In this document: positions 52,160 to 61,782 of the stretch, piece after piece | How the letters are laid out: each line of letters begins with the position of its first letter | Position numbering within the stretch: the first letter of the stretch is position 1 | Origin: Martinezella lusitana | GTDB lineage: Bacteria > Pseudomonadota > Alphaproteobacteria > Rhizobiales > Rhizobiaceae | Assembly: GCF_900094565.1 (NCBI RefSeq) | Contig: NZ_FMAF01000026.1 | Span: 1 to 64,000, forward strand | Direction: 5' to 3' | DNA: 64,000 nt | Program-made: the position numbers and the translations under genes | Notes under the pieces: model-generated | Databases searched by the model: none | Seen by the model: only the letters and a program-made list of their open reading frames with translations | Told to the model about the DNA's origin: nothing

Positions 52160-54128
52160 GATCCTGCTGTTCGTAGCGCCATGCGCGTTGATGATGCTGA
52201 TGGCCATCGGCATGACCGGGACCGAACTGTGGCTATCCCACTTCGGCAAGAGCGATGCCGCCCGGCAGATGCTCGGCCGTGCCGGCATCGCTCTGCCCTA
52301 TGTCGCCGCGTCCGTCGTCGGCATCATCTTTCTGTTTGCGAGCGCAGGCTCCGCGCGGATCAGGACGGCAGGATGGGGCGTTGTCACGGGCGCGACAGCG
52401 ACGCTCGTCCTAGCGGTCCTGCGCGAGGCATCGAGGCTCTCCGCGTATCTCGAACAAGTCCCGGCCGGCAAAACCGTCTTCAACTATCTCGATCCCGCGA
52501 CGGCGATCGGGGCTGCTGCCGTGCTGATGTCGGCGCTGTTCGGCATGCGTGTGGCGATTGCCGGCAACGCGACATTCGCGAGGGCCGAACCGAAGCGCAT
52601 CGTTGGGAAACGGGCGCTGCACGGCGAGGCCGACTGGATGAAACTATCGCAAGCCGAAAAGCTGTTTGCCGAGAGCGGCGGCATCGTCATCGGCGAGCGC
52701 TACCGGGTCGACCGGGATAGCATCGCGGCACCATCGTTTCGCGCCGACAGCGCCGCGAGCTGGGGAGCGGGCGGCAAGTCGCCGCTGCTTTGCTTCGACG
52801 GCTCGTTCGGCTCGTCGCACGGCATCGTGTTCGCCGGATCCGGCGGCTTCAAGACGACATCGGTCACGATCCCGACGGCGCTCAAGTGGGGTGGCGCGCT
52901 CGTTGTCCTCGATCCTTCGAACGAGGTTGCGCCAATGGTGTTGAAGCACCGTGGCGACGCCAACCGCGACGTCTTCGTGCTCGATCCGAAACACTCGGAA
53001 ATCGGCTTCAACGCGCTCGACTGGATCGGCCGGTTCGGGGGAACGAAAGAGGAGGATATCGCCTCCGTCGCATCGTGGATCATGAGCGACAGCGGTGGCG
53101 CGCGTGGGGTCCGTGACGACTTCTTCCGCGCCTCGGCCTTGCAGTTGCTGACGGCTCTCATTGCCGACGTTTGCCTCTCAGGCCACACGACGGAAAACGA
53201 CCAGACACTCCGGCAAGTACGCAAGAACCTGTCCGAGCCAGAGCCCCAACTGCGCCAGCGGCTGCATGAAATCTACGACGATTCGAATTCGGATTTCGTC
53301 AAGGAGAATGTCGCAGCCTTCGTCAACATGACGCCGGAAACCTTCTCGGGCGTATATGCCAACGCGGTCAAGGAAACGCACTGGCTGTCCTATCCGAACT
53401 ACGCCGCGCTGGTCTCGGGAACTTCCTTTTCGACGAGCGATCTGGCGGACGGAAAGACGGATGTCTTCATCAACATCGATCTCAAGACGCTGGAGACGCA
53501 TGCGGGCCTGGCGCGCGTCATCATCGGCGCGTTTCTGAACGCGATCTACAACCGCAACGGAGAGATGCAGGGAAGGGCACTGTTCCTTCTCGATGAGGTG
53601 GCGCGCCTCGGCTACATGCGCATCCTGGAGACCGCGCGCGACGCCGGCCGTAAGTATGGAATCACGCTGACCATGATCTACCAGTCGATCGGCCAGATGC
53701 GCGAGACCTATGGCGGCCGCGATGCGGCGAGCAAATGGTTCGAGAGCGCAAGCTGGATTTCATTCGCCGCGATCAACGATCCCGAGACTGCCGACTACAT
53801 CTCACGCCGCTGCGGCATGACGACCGTCGAGATCGATCAGGTCAGCCGCAGTGTCCAATCGAAAGGATCGTCGCGCACGCGGTCGAAGCAACTCGCCGCC
53901 AGGCCGCTGATCCAGCCGCACGAGGTGCTGCGCATGCGGGCCGACGAGCAGATCGTCTTCACCGCCGGAAACGCGCCGCTCAGATGCGGACGCGCGATCT
54001 GGTTTCGGCGTGACGATATGAAGGGGTGCGTGGGCGCGAGAGCGTTTTCGAAAGCAGCGAACCCCGCAGAGAATTCGCCCGATCGGCCGGCGCGCAGCGC
54101 AGCGAGCAAGGCCGATCGAGAACAATGA
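52152..54128 (+). CDS. traG: TraG, type IV coupling protein (VirD4-like)
   Basis: A 658-residue coupling protein. Two N-terminal membrane helices are followed by Walker A SGGFKTTSVTIP near residue 240, FVLDPKHSE, and Walker B ALFLLDEVARLG near 480. It links the TraA-DNA complex to the Trb channel. Start at MTRILLFV. Full length. Confidence 0.96.
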   Translation: MTRILLFVAPCALMMLMAIGMTGTELWLSHFGKSDAARQMLGRAGIALPYVAASVVGIIFLFASAGSARIRTAGWGVVTGATATLVLAVLREASRLSAYLEQVPAGKTVFNYLDPATAIGAAAVLMSALFGMRVAIAGNATFARAEPKRIVGKRALHGEADWMKLSQAEKLFAESGGIVIGERYRVDRDSIAAPSFRADSAASWGAGGKSPLLCFDGSFGSSHGIVFAGSGGFKTTSVTIPTALKWGGALVVLDPSNEVAPMVLKHRGDANRDVFVLDPKHSEIGFNALDWIGRFGGTKEEDIASVASWIMSDSGGARGVRDDFFRASALQLLTALIADVCLSGHTTENDQTLRQVRKNLSEPEPQLRQRLHEIYDDSNSDFVKENVAAFVNMTPETFSGVYANAVKETHWLSYPNYAALVSGTSFSTSDLADGKTDVFINIDLKTLETHAGLARVIIGAFLNAIYNRNGEMQGRALFLLDEVARLGYMRILETARDAGRKYGITLTMIYQSIGQMRETYGGRDAASKWFESASWISFAAINDPETADYISRRCGMTTVEIDQVSRSVQSKGSSRTRSKQLAARPLIQPHEVLRMRADEQIVFTAGNAPLRCGRAIWFRRDDMKGCVGARAFSKAANPAENSPDRPARSAASKADREQ

Positions 54129-54360
54129 AGAGTATCGGAGAAATCAGCGTGGGCGTCCGCCGAAGGGCGGGATTTCTGGAATTCTCGTCGTGCAAGGAGC
54201 GGGAAAAAGCGCAGCCGCAGGAGCCTCAACATAGTGGCCCACACCGGGGAGGCGGGACCGACTGCGCCCGCTCCTAAACTCCATCTGAGGCCGGCTTGTT
54301 CGTAAAGACAGAAGAAACCGGGCTCGACGTAGATTGATGCGAACAGCAGAGGACAGGCAC

Positions 54361-54939
54361 GTGGCGAAATCGAATGTGGTGCCGTTGAGACCGCGGCGCA
54401 AATCCGGCCGCGGGAGCGATCGATATCGGCCGCAGCGAAAATTCCGAACTGGACAGAACGGCCCGCGCAAGTCGCTGATGGCGGTCATCTCAGCCATCAT
54501 CATTGGAGCAGGCGGATGGTTTGCGTTTGCCGGCGCCGGCGATCTTTCTGGCATCTTAGCTTTGGCCAAGGCGCCGACAACGGATACGTCGCAGGCCACG
54601 TTTTCGTTGTGCGGCGAGAGCGTGCGAATGAACTGCGTCGTCGATGGCGACACTTTCTGGTTTGGGGGAGAAAAAATCCGCATCGCTGACATCGACACGC
54701 CGGAGCTCAGCCCACCGCGCTGCGAGGCGGAACGGATCAAGGGCGAGGCAGCGAAAGCGCGCCTGCTGGCGCTTCTGAACGCCGGCAAGTTCTCGTTGTC
54801 AGTAGGCTTGCGGGACGAGGACAAGTATGGCCGAAAACTCCGGACCGTTACACGGGAAGGGCGCTCGCTCGGCGACCGCCTCATCGATGAAGGTCTTGCC
54901 CGGCGCTGGGACGGCGCAAGACATGGATGGTGCGGGTGA
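54361..54939 (+). CDS. Staphylococcal-nuclease-like (thermonuclease) protein
   Basis: About 192 residues. A basic N-terminus (AKSNVVPLRPRRKSGRGSDR) is followed by a membrane anchor (MAVISAIIIGAGGWFAFAGA). The SNase domain has CVVDGDTFWFGGEKIRIADIDTPE, KARLLALLN and LRDEDKYGRKLRTV, including the catalytic Asp/Arg/Glu-type positions. GTG start chosen because AGAGGACAG precedes it; an ATG lies at 54337. Probably an envelope-tethered nuclease carried next to traG on rhizobial plasmids. Confidence 0.82.
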   Translation: MAKSNVVPLRPRRKSGRGSDRYRPQRKFRTGQNGPRKSLMAVISAIIIGAGGWFAFAGAGDLSGILALAKAPTTDTSQATFSLCGESVRMNCVVDGDTFWFGGEKIRIADIDTPELSPPRCEAERIKGEAAKARLLALLNAGKFSLSVGLRDEDKYGRKLRTVTREGRSLGDRLIDEGLARRWDGARHGWCG

Positions 54940-55088
54940 GGGGCTGCGAGAGGATCGCACCTGGATGGGCGGAGACCGTTTTCGGGCACCGTGAGCATCG
55001 CGAATAGAGCCGTGCGCCGCAGGCGTCTCGCCCAAGAACCGTCGGCTTTGCACGACCGAGGCCCGATATCCATCTGTTGATAGTCACG

Positions 55089-55265
55089 TTAGCGCGCTCG
55101 TGACCCGCGATAGTAAAAGCGCTCGACCAGCGCAGCACCCAGAACCGGCAGCAGCGCCAAGACCGCAAGCTGGAACATCCCATCAAGGCCGAAGAGAATG
55201 GACACAGCGACCGCGACGATGGCGCCCAACAATGCGCCGATGACATAGGGAAGATAGCCTTTCAT
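55089..55265 (-). CDS. Small membrane protein (58 residues)
   Basis: Starts MKGYLPYVIGALLGAIVAVA and ends FYYRGSRAR before a TAA. Two hydrophobic helices (about 5-24 and 30-48) with a short turn. AGGATG is upstream. I recall similar small proteins near traG on rhizobial plasmids but know no function. Confidence 0.65.
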   Translation of the reverse strand: MKGYLPYVIGALLGAIVAVAVSILFGLDGMFQLAVLALLPVLGAALVERFYYRGSRAR

Positions 55266-55626
55266 GTGACATCCTCATGCTATTTTCGAAATTTATGATC
55301 TTCTCGGAGGTGAAATCCCGGCGAAGTGAGAAACCTGCGCCAGCGCACGCCTAAAAAAAGCGAAGCTCCCTGAAATTAAACCTCTATCATCTGATGTCGG
55401 CGGCAGTCGAAGACGCTCATTGTGCCAAGCCCAGCCTCGAAAGGAAATCCCGCGGAATTGGTTTAAGTTCCTTATCGATGGTCGCCATCCGCACGGACCG
55501 TCATCAGGCAAATTCGAGCAAGGCCATCGTGTCCGGTCGCAGGTCATCAGCGATATGAATCGATCCTTGCCGACCGATTCATAAGTCTCGTTGGACGCGA
55601 TTCCCGGCATAGGCGATTCTTGTCTC
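55266..55626. other. No recognisable gene
   Basis: About 360 bases between the small membrane gene and the WGR gene. Open frames here have no domain. It should hold both divergent promoters. Confidence 0.4.
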
Positions 55627-55884
55627 ATGATCGCGCAACCGTACCATCTTTATGTCGAACGCTCTGACGCCGCCAGAAACATGGCGCGCTACTACGCCAT
55701 GTCGATCGAGCCCAACCTGTTCGGGGATGTCTGCCTGCTCCGGAAATGGGGCCGCATCGGCACGAAGGGTCAGATGATGGTCCACCATTTCGGGCGGGAA
55801 GAGGAAGCAGTCGAACTGTTTCTCGACCTGCTGCGGCAGAAACGAAAGCGCGGCTATCGTCCACGCACCTCCGTGCCAACATGA
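55627..55884 (+). CDS. WGR domain protein
   Basis: An 85-residue protein containing little except a WGR domain. The defining motif is KWGRIGTKGQMMVHHFG at about residues 40-56, followed by a helix (EEAVELFLDLLRQKRKRGY). WGR domains bind nucleic acid, often beside nucleases or PARPs; short stand-alone forms are common on rhizobial plasmids. Start at MIAQPYHLYV. Confidence 0.87.
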   Translation: MIAQPYHLYVERSDAARNMARYYAMSIEPNLFGDVCLLRKWGRIGTKGQMMVHHFGREEEAVELFLDLLRQKRKRGYRPRTSVPT

Positions 55885-55888
55885 GAAT

Positions 55889-55906
55889 GGCCCGCCGAAG
55901 CGGGCC
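55889..55906. terminator. Hairpin after the WGR gene
   Basis: GGCCCGC-CGAA-GCGGGCC is a perfect 7-base stem with a tetraloop, five bases past the WGR stop. No T-run follows, so strength is uncertain. Confidence 0.65.
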
Positions 55907-56385
55907 TCATCGGCGCCTGTTCCAGTCGGTCTCGAAGGACATCTCGATCTCGACGAAGAACGGGATCTTGACGCCGAACATATTCCGGTTCCGTATCGCA
56001 CCGAAAAAGCCGGCGGCAGGCTCGATGTCTGTCGTCGGCTTGCCTATCTGGCCAGTCGGCCCCGCCTCACGGTGGGGCGTTTCCGGCTCAGTCCCGGTTG
56101 GTGATGAAAATTTCGAAGCGCCGTTGCGGGTAGCGAGCGAGGCGCAGCCGGTCCGCGTCAGACGTGCCCCATCGAGGCGCCCCTGGAGCCACGAATAACC
56201 AGACAAAGGGACATGACAGTGGCGGCCCACGCCTGGTAGATTTCGCAATGCGATTCGGCTGCTTCGCCTTCAACGTGAAGCCGTTCGCTCTCATAGCAAG
56301 GCTCGCACACCCTCCAGTCAAAAGCCAACAGGCTCTTTTCGGGTGGGAAAATGATTGCTATATTTGCGGAAAGGTTGGAGCAGAC
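55907..56385. other. No confident gene
   Basis: About 480 bases. A minus-strand frame ends near 55907 with a plausible tail (GKPTTDIEPAAGFFGAIRNR then EIEMSFETDWNRRR), which could be the end of a small gene whose 5' part is damaged. Otherwise nothing recognised. Confidence 0.35.
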
Positions 56386-56628
56386 ATGGCCAAAGTCGTC
56401 GTCAAAAAATTTGGAAGTGCCAAAGTCGGCGTACGCGATACCGCGGTCACGCAGAAACGCGTGCGTGACGCAGGTACCGGGCAGTTTCTGACTGTTCGGA
56501 CGATCGACGCGCAGAGCAAGACGCTCGGAAAAGATCTGAGCTACGTGTTCAGCAAGAATGTCGCCAAGGCGCGTCGCGAGAACAAGGCTGTAACTGGCGT
56601 CCTTGATCGTGCTCCCATCGAAGATTGA
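56386..56628 (+). CDS. Putative antitoxin of a zeta-type pair
   Basis: An 80-residue basic protein, MAKVVVKKFGSAKVGVRDTA, ending DLSYVFSKNVAKARRENKAV. The start follows a GGAG. It overlaps the zeta-like gene and resembles small partners encoded before zeta-type kinases in proteobacteria. No helix-turn-helix is obvious. Antitoxin role is inferred from position. Confidence 0.65.
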   Translation: MAKVVVKKFGSAKVGVRDTAVTQKRVRDAGTGQFLTVRTIDAQSKTLGKDLSYVFSKNVAKARRENKAVTGVLDRAPIED

Positions 56629-57220
56629 GCAGCCAGTCTTCCTGATCATCGCCGGGCCAAATGGCTCTGGGAAAAGCAGCGTGTACGAGAATGCCGACCT
56701 TGAAATGGAAGGTCGCTCAGTCTGGATCGTAAATCCGGATCTACTGGCTGCCAGAATCAGCAAAGTCGAGTCCAGACCGCCGCTGGAAGCCAACCTAACC
56801 GCGGTTCAACGGATCGAGTCTTGGCTTGAAGCGTCGATCAACGTCCACAAAACAATCGGCGTCGAAACAGTCCTGTCGACAGAGAAGTATCGACGTCTCG
56901 TGGTAGCGGCGAAGGCGCTCGGATTCGCGGTCTGGTTCTTATATGTCGTCGTCGATAGCCCCGAGCGCTCGATCGAGCGGATCAAGTTGCGCGTAGCCAA
57001 AGGCGGACATCCGGTACCCGACGAAAAAGTCCGCCAGCGGTACCAACGGTCCCTTGAGCAATTTCCCTGGTTTCTGGAACAAGCCGACAAGGCCTGGATC
57101 TGGGACAACAGCGGCGCAAAGCCGAAAACGATCGGCGAGAAGTCTGATGGGGTCATTGAACTCGACGTGCACGCTCTGGAGGTCGTTGCCAAAGCGGTTC
57201 GGTCCATCGCAACCGAATAA
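56603..57220 (+). CDS. Zeta-toxin-like P-loop kinase
   Basis: About 205 residues. The P-loop AGPNGSGKSSVYEN is at about 18-31. WIVNPDLLAARI and GVETVLSTEKY fit zeta toxins, which phosphorylate UDP-N-acetylglucosamine, and RSIERIKLRVAKGGHPVPDE is a typical substrate loop. The TTG start at 56603 or GTG at 56609 overlaps the upstream antitoxin gene. Intact. Confidence 0.83.
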   Translation: MIVLPSKIEQPVFLIIAGPNGSGKSSVYENADLEMEGRSVWIVNPDLLAARISKVESRPPLEANLTAVQRIESWLEASINVHKTIGVETVLSTEKYRRLVVAAKALGFAVWFLYVVVDSPERSIERIKLRVAKGGHPVPDEKVRQRYQRSLEQFPWFLEQADKAWIWDNSGAKPKTIGEKSDGVIELDVHALEVVAKAVRSIATE

Positions 57221-57341
57221 GGAGTCGTGATTCCGCACTTTCTGTGGAGAACCGTCGATTGTCTGGCCTCCAGATAGGTGTTTGCGTGACAGGCTGCGGC
57301 TCCGGTGGAAATGATTTCCTTCTTGAAACGAGGAGAAATCG

Positions 57342-59853
57342 ATGACCACGACAAATGAAATCGCTGACAAGATCGCGTCAGACCACGGCCTGACGAAGGT
57401 GCAGGGAAAGGCGATCGTCGAAGCTGTATTTGCGGCGATCACGGCCGCTGCCACCTCCGGCGCCGAGACGTTCATTCCCGGCTTCGGGAAATTCAAGGTG
57501 AGTGCGACGTGAAAGTCGCCTAAGTAATTGTTTGTACGGGATTTATATTCCGGGACAAACCTGATGTTCCGTCATCAGTAGCCTACCGGCACATGCGGGA
57601 CTGGTAACGGTCCGGTTTGAAGCTGCCGGGACAATGTAGCCGGGCCTTCGGGCCATGCCGATGTCGTGAGGCTGAGGCATCTTCTGCGAGCATCAATGCG
57701 GATGGGGCGCTAGGCTGGGTGGTATGATCAATGCAAATGAACTGCTGATAAACGTCGTGAAATTTGACAAGCCAAAGATGCTGACAGGCTTGAACCAAAA
57801 GGTGTGCGGTCGGATGCTTCTCTTCACTTTGGAGGCACACGGACGAAGGACCGCCGGCGGATAGGCAGGGTCTAACCCGCCCGCGTTATTTAGGTGAAAC
57901 ACGGTAAACCCGCATCGTCGCCCGGCAATGGGCAGGCCGACCGCAAGGAAAGTTGTTGGCGGTGCGGGCAGAGGATGTCGGAGAAAGCGAACGCCGGACT
58001 GTAATGGTTTGGACAGGGGTTGCGGCTCGCCAACATCACCCCGCCCGAAAGGGAGCAGACTTCCGACGGGTCTCCCGTCGCGAGAGAATGTGCAGAACCC
58101 TCGGCAGGAGGACAGGCAAATGACGGTCACAACAGTGACTGGTGCGGCCTCCCGCGAAGCGGCGAGCTGGGGCCAGATTGACTGGCGCAAGGCTTACCAA
58201 CACGTGCGACGGCTGCAGATGCGTATTGCGAAGGCAGTTAAGGAAGGTCGCTGGGGCAAGGTGAAAGCCTTGCAACGGCTGCTGACCCACTCGTTCAGCG
58301 GCAAGGCGCTTGCGGTGAAACGGGTTACTGGAAATCAGGGAAAGAGAACACCCGGAGTGGACCGGATCATCTGGGACACACCGGATAAGTGCGTCAGAGG
58401 ATTATTGTCGCTCAAACGGCGTGGGTATCATCCTTTGCCGTTGAGGCGGGTATATATCCCGAAAGCAAACAGCAAGAAACTGCGTCCGCTCGGTATTCCG
58501 ACGATGAAGGACAGGGCCATGCAGGCACTTCACCTGCTCGCTCTGCTACCTGTCGCGGAAACGACGGCAGACCCTAATTCGTACGGTTTTCGACCGTATC
58601 GAGCAACCCGTGATGCGGCCCGGCAGTGCTTTATCGCGCTGCGCGGGCGCGGCACGGCGGAATGGGTCTTGGATGCGGACATTGCTGGCTGCTTCGACGA
58701 AATCAGCAAGGACTGGCTCATCGCCAACATCCCCATGGACAAGGTGGTGCTCCGGAAGTGGCTGGACTCCGGTTACATAAAGGACGGTGACTGGCACGCG
58801 ACGAAAGCGGGAACTCCGCAAGGGGGAATAATCTCGCCCACGCTCGCCAACATGGCCTTGGACGGAATGGAAAAGATGTTACGGGACTTCTACGGCCCAA
58901 GACGTCGCAACAGCCTGACCAAGGTCCACTTGATACGTTACGCCGATGACTTCGTCGTCACAGGTGCTTCAAAAGAAGTGCTGGAGGAGGCGAAATCTAT
59001 GGTCGAGGAATTTCTGTCAGAACGGGGCCTGTCTCTGTCTGAAGAAAAGACTCGCATCGTGCGGGTCGAGGAAGGTTTCGACTTCCTCGGCTGGAACGTG
59101 CGCAGATATGATGGGCATACCCACATCAAACCCGCCAAGAAGAACGTGGTGGCGTTTATGCGCAAGATCCGAACTATCACCAAGGGTGCCGCCGATGTGA
59201 AGCAGGAGTATCTGATAATGTCGCTAAACCCGGTCATAAGGGGATGGACCAATTATCATCACAACCAGGTGGCGAAGGAGACCTTTCGCAAGGTCGATCA
59301 TCTCATCTGGAAATGTCTCTGGCAGTGGGCCTGTCGTAGACACCCGGACAAGCCGCTTCGCTGGGTGAAGTATCGTTACTTCGCTCGGGAAGGTACACGA
59401 GACTGGGTATTCCGCACCGGGATGAAGGATAAGGCAGGAAACTTCAAGTTCATCCGCCTCATCCACGCATCCGACGTACCGATACGTCGCCACTGCAAAA
59501 TCCGCGCCGAAGCGAATCCTTTCGATCCCATGTGGGACAGCTACTTCGCCGGAAGGCGCGGTCTGCCGTCGGAAGTTACGGATCGGCCCGGTGATTCCAC
59601 ATCTCATACCGATGCACAGGAACTGGCGGCTCTGGTCTAACAGGGCTTGGCGGAGGCTTGAGCTGTATGCTGGGAAACTCGCACGTACAGTTCTTAGGGA
59701 GGAGCGGCCCGGCAACGGGTCGTTCCTACCCGACAGCATACCCCGGAGCGCGAAGGCCGCAATCCGTCGACCGGTGCGGCGATCAAGGTTGCTGCGGCAA
59801 GAAAGCTGGGCTTCCAGCCTGCCAAGGCTCTGAAGGACGCCTTGAACACGTAA
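57342..59853 (+). CDS. HU-family DNA-binding protein, split by a group II intron
   Basis: Exon 1 (57342-57501) encodes MTTTNEIADKIASDHGLTKV through GFGKFKV, and exon 2 (59735-59853) encodes HTPEREGRNPSTGAAIKVAA through AKALKDALNT. Joining 57501 to 59735 gives V-K-H-T-P in frame and a 92-residue HU, the normal length. The interruption lies in the conserved core just before the DNA-binding arm (RNPSTG). Without splicing, translation stops within the intron, so HU would be absent. HU proteins bend and compact DNA. The gene is a usual plasmid-backbone member next to DUF736 and ArdC. Confidence 0.9.
57502..59734 (+). mobile_element. Group II intron in the HU gene
   Basis: The 5' end is GTGCGACGTG, matching the GUGYG consensus. 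The 3' end is CCTACCCGAC, with a terminal AY. Domain V lies at 59660-59693 (GAGCTGTATGC...GTACAGTTC) and domain VI follows with a hairpin around GCAA. It is about 2.23 kb, in the same orientation as HU, and encodes one maturase. The exon boundaries are set by restoring the HU frame. Confidence 0.9.
58120..59640 (+). CDS. ltrA: Group II intron reverse transcriptase/maturase
   Basis: A 506-residue protein starting MTVTTVTGAASREAASWGQI. The RT domain has PLRRVYIPKANSKKLRPLGI and the catalytic LIRYADDFVVTG (YADD); domain X (maturase) includes PVIRGWTNYHHNQVAKETFR and HLIWKCLWQWACRRHPDK. The end HCKIRAEANPFDPMWDSYFA is conserved in this subgroup; no intact HNH endonuclease is seen, so retrohoming would rely on another priming route. 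Intact. Confidence 0.93.
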   Translation: MTVTTVTGAASREAASWGQIDWRKAYQHVRRLQMRIAKAVKEGRWGKVKALQRLLTHSFSGKALAVKRVTGNQGKRTPGVDRIIWDTPDKCVRGLLSLKRRGYHPLPLRRVYIPKANSKKLRPLGIPTMKDRAMQALHLLALLPVAETTADPNSYGFRPYRATRDAARQCFIALRGRGTAEWVLDADIAGCFDEISKDWLIANIPMDKVVLRKWLDSGYIKDGDWHATKAGTPQGGIISPTLANMALDGMEKMLRDFYGPRRRNSLTKVHLIRYADDFVVTGASKEVLEEAKSMVEEFLSERGLSLSEEKTRIVRVEEGFDFLGWNVRRYDGHTHIKPAKKNVVAFMRKIRTITKGAADVKQEYLIMSLNPVIRGWTNYHHNQVAKETFRKVDHLIWKCLWQWACRRHPDKPLRWVKYRYFAREGTRDWVFRTGMKDKAGNFKFIRLIHASDVPIRRHCKIRAEANPFDPMWDSYFAGRRGLPSEVTDRPGDSTSHTDAQELAALV

Positions 59854-59895
59854 GGGTTTGCGGACCGCTGAGCCGGCCTTTAACCGAGAGATCGA

Positions 59896-59919
59896 CGGCC
59901 CCGCTTTAGCGGGGCCGTC
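59896..59919. terminator. Hairpin between convergent HU and DUF736 genes
   Basis: ACGGCCCCGC-TTTA-GCGGGGCCGT is a perfect 10-base stem with a 4-base loop. It sits between the HU and DUF736 stops, serving both. No T-run follows. Confidence 0.6.
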
Positions 59920-59925
59920 TGCGTG

Positions 59926-60234
59926 TCAGTCCCGGTTAGGGCGGGACCAGATCAGCTGGTAGCCCTCTTCGCCCTCGACCTCTGTGAGCGTCGCGTAGAT
60001 CGGGGCAGGGAAGCTCGGATCGTCGAGCTTGACCGAGAGGTAGTCGCGGTCCTGCTCGGAGCGCTTCTGCCAGGCCGCGCCCAGCTCGACATTGCCTGCG
60101 TAGATGCGGAAGTGCGGGCCCTTGTCGGAGGGGTTTTCGATGCGGGCGATGCGGGCCTTGACGTTGAGGGCGAGCGTGCGGATCGATCCGTTGAAGCCGG
60201 TTTCGGAGGTGGTGAAGGTGCCGATGGTTGCCAT
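59926..60234 (-). CDS. DUF736 family protein
   Basis: A 102-residue protein. MATIGTFTTSETGFNGSIRT, GPHFRIYAGNVELGAAWQKR and DRDYLSVKLDDPSFPAPIYA are the conserved blocks of DUF736, small beta-rich proteins common on alphaproteobacterial plasmids and integrative elements. Start at MATIGTF. No known function. Full length. Confidence 0.93.
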   Translation of the reverse strand: MATIGTFTTSETGFNGSIRTLALNVKARIARIENPSDKGPHFRIYAGNVELGAAWQKRSEQDRDYLSVKLDDPSFPAPIYATLTEVEGEEGYQLIWSRPNRD

Positions 60235-60858
60235 TGTCGTATTCCTTTGCTGTCTCGGGCCGCGCCCATCGCGGCCTCGATGGCTGTCGCAAGGATCGGG
60301 GACGATCGGTCCGCACCCGTAGGGCCGAAATGAAATGGCGGGCGGCCAGGAGAAGCTTTGTTGCTCCGCGAGGAATGAGCGCATCGCGCTCAGCGGAAGA
60401 AAGTTTCGCAAGGCCGTTGCGGGAAGACGATCGAGGCGAAGCCGGTCTTCGATCAGACATGCCTCATCGAGCCCGCGAAGGACGTGGCTTGCTGCAGTGC
60501 TCGAAGGGATATGGCAATGGCAGCCCGTCCCCGGTGCCTGCCCGGACGCTACAACGATCAGTCCGCTGTCTTGTCCACATGCCTAGCCCAAACCTCGCAG
60601 AACCACCCAGCGTGAGGGCGTTGCATTGCCCGCTCCGCGCTATCGCGGCGCCTCGCGAACCGTCGCCTGAGGATCTATACGTCAGCAGACAAAGCCGTTT
60701 ATCGTCGAAATCAAGCCGTCCCGGAAGCTCAAGCCGATCGACCGGACAACCTCGATCTGGGGCAAACTGGACCTCGCGGCTGATCGTGACGCGCCCCCCG
60801 ACCGACGGGCAAGAGTTGCCGACCGCTGGCGAGGCCAACGACCGGCGCTGACAAGTCT
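60235..60858. other. Gene-free region between DUF736 and the ArdC-like gene
   Basis: About 620 bases. Several open frames cross it on both strands but none gives a recognisable protein. The promoter of DUF736 should lie at the left edge. Confidence 0.4.
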
Positions 60859-61782
60859 TCACGCGACGAGCCGCTCGTCGGCTGCGGCGAGCTGCAGCGA
60901 ATGCAGGAACGCTACGGCCCGTTGCGCATGCGCCGACGCCTGGAATATCGCCCGTCTGTCGTCGGTCAGGACCTTAAGCCAGGAGTCGAGGTAGGAGGCG
61001 TGATCGGGGCGGGGCTCGAGCTCGGGAACAATCCCGAGATCGGCGCAAAGGAAGCAGCTACCGAGCTCCGCTATCAGTTCCTCGCGGGCTCGCTCGGATT
61101 TGTCCTTGGCATAGCGGCTGAGGTCGCGAGCGAGGCGGTGGGCCGGCGCCGTCCAGTGCGTGACCTCGTGGCTTAAAGTCGCGTAGTAGCTTGCCGCATC
61201 CTTGAAGCTCTCAAATGGTGGCATCTGGATGAGATCGGCGGCAGGCGCAAAGAAGGCCTGGTTGCCGCCATGGCGGATTGCAGCGCCGGTGTCGCGGAAG
61301 AACCGATCGGCATGCCCAACCCGTTCAACCGGATCGAGAACCGGTGCCGGCCGGTGATGATACTGGTCGGGAAGTCCGTCGATCTGTTCGACGTTGAAGA
61401 CGCTGTAGGCTTTCAGGAAAGGGATCTCCCGCTCGACCTCGCCGCCGTTCCCGTCGGTTTCGGACTTGGTGAATCGGCTTGCGAAGACGACGGTCGTGCC
61501 GGTCTCGCCCTTGCGCACTGCGCCGCTCAGTTCCAGGGCCTGCTTGAACGTCATCCATGTGGATGACGTATAACCCCGTGTGATACCCTCCGACCATAAA
61601 AGCAGCACGTTGACGCCAGAATAGGGTTGCCCGTTGTAACGCAGCGGGCGGGTAATGTGGCCTGCCGTGTTCGCCGAATTCCATGGTTTCATCCAGGGCC
61701 GCACGCCTTTCGCCAGGTCTTCGATGATCCTGTCGGTGATGCGGCTGTAGAGATCGCCCCGCTGATTTTCTGTCTTGCTCAT
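60859..61782 (-). CDS. ArdC-like antirestriction protein (zincin)
   Basis: A 307-residue protein. The N-terminal ArdC ssDNA-binding domain has RGDLYSRITDRIIEDLAKGV and RPWMKPWNSANTAGHITRPL. A metallopeptidase-like MPRTase domain follows with YYATLSHEVTHWTAPAHRL (HExxH) and REELIAELGSCFLCADLGI. ArdC proteins protect plasmid DNA from host restriction during entry. Start at MSKTENQRGD. Intact. Confidence 0.9.
   Translation of the reverse strand: MSKTENQRGDLYSRITDRIIEDLAKGVRPWMKPWNSANTAGHITRPLRYNGQPYSGVNVLLLWSEGITRGYTSSTWMTFKQALELSGAVRKGETGTTVVFASRFTKSETDGNGGEVEREIPFLKAYSVFNVEQIDGLPDQYHHRPAPVLDPVERVGHADRFFRDTGAAIRHGGNQAFFAPAADLIQMPPFESFKDAASYYATLSHEVTHWTAPAHRLARDLSRYAKDKSERAREELIAELGSCFLCADLGIVPELEPRPDHASYLDSWLKVLTDDRRAIFQASAHAQRAVAFLHSLQLAAADERLVA

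Noticed and set aside
55907..56248. Minus-strand frame downstream of the WGR gene
   Set aside because: The last 40 residues look protein-like but the N-terminal part does not; noted only as a possible remnant.
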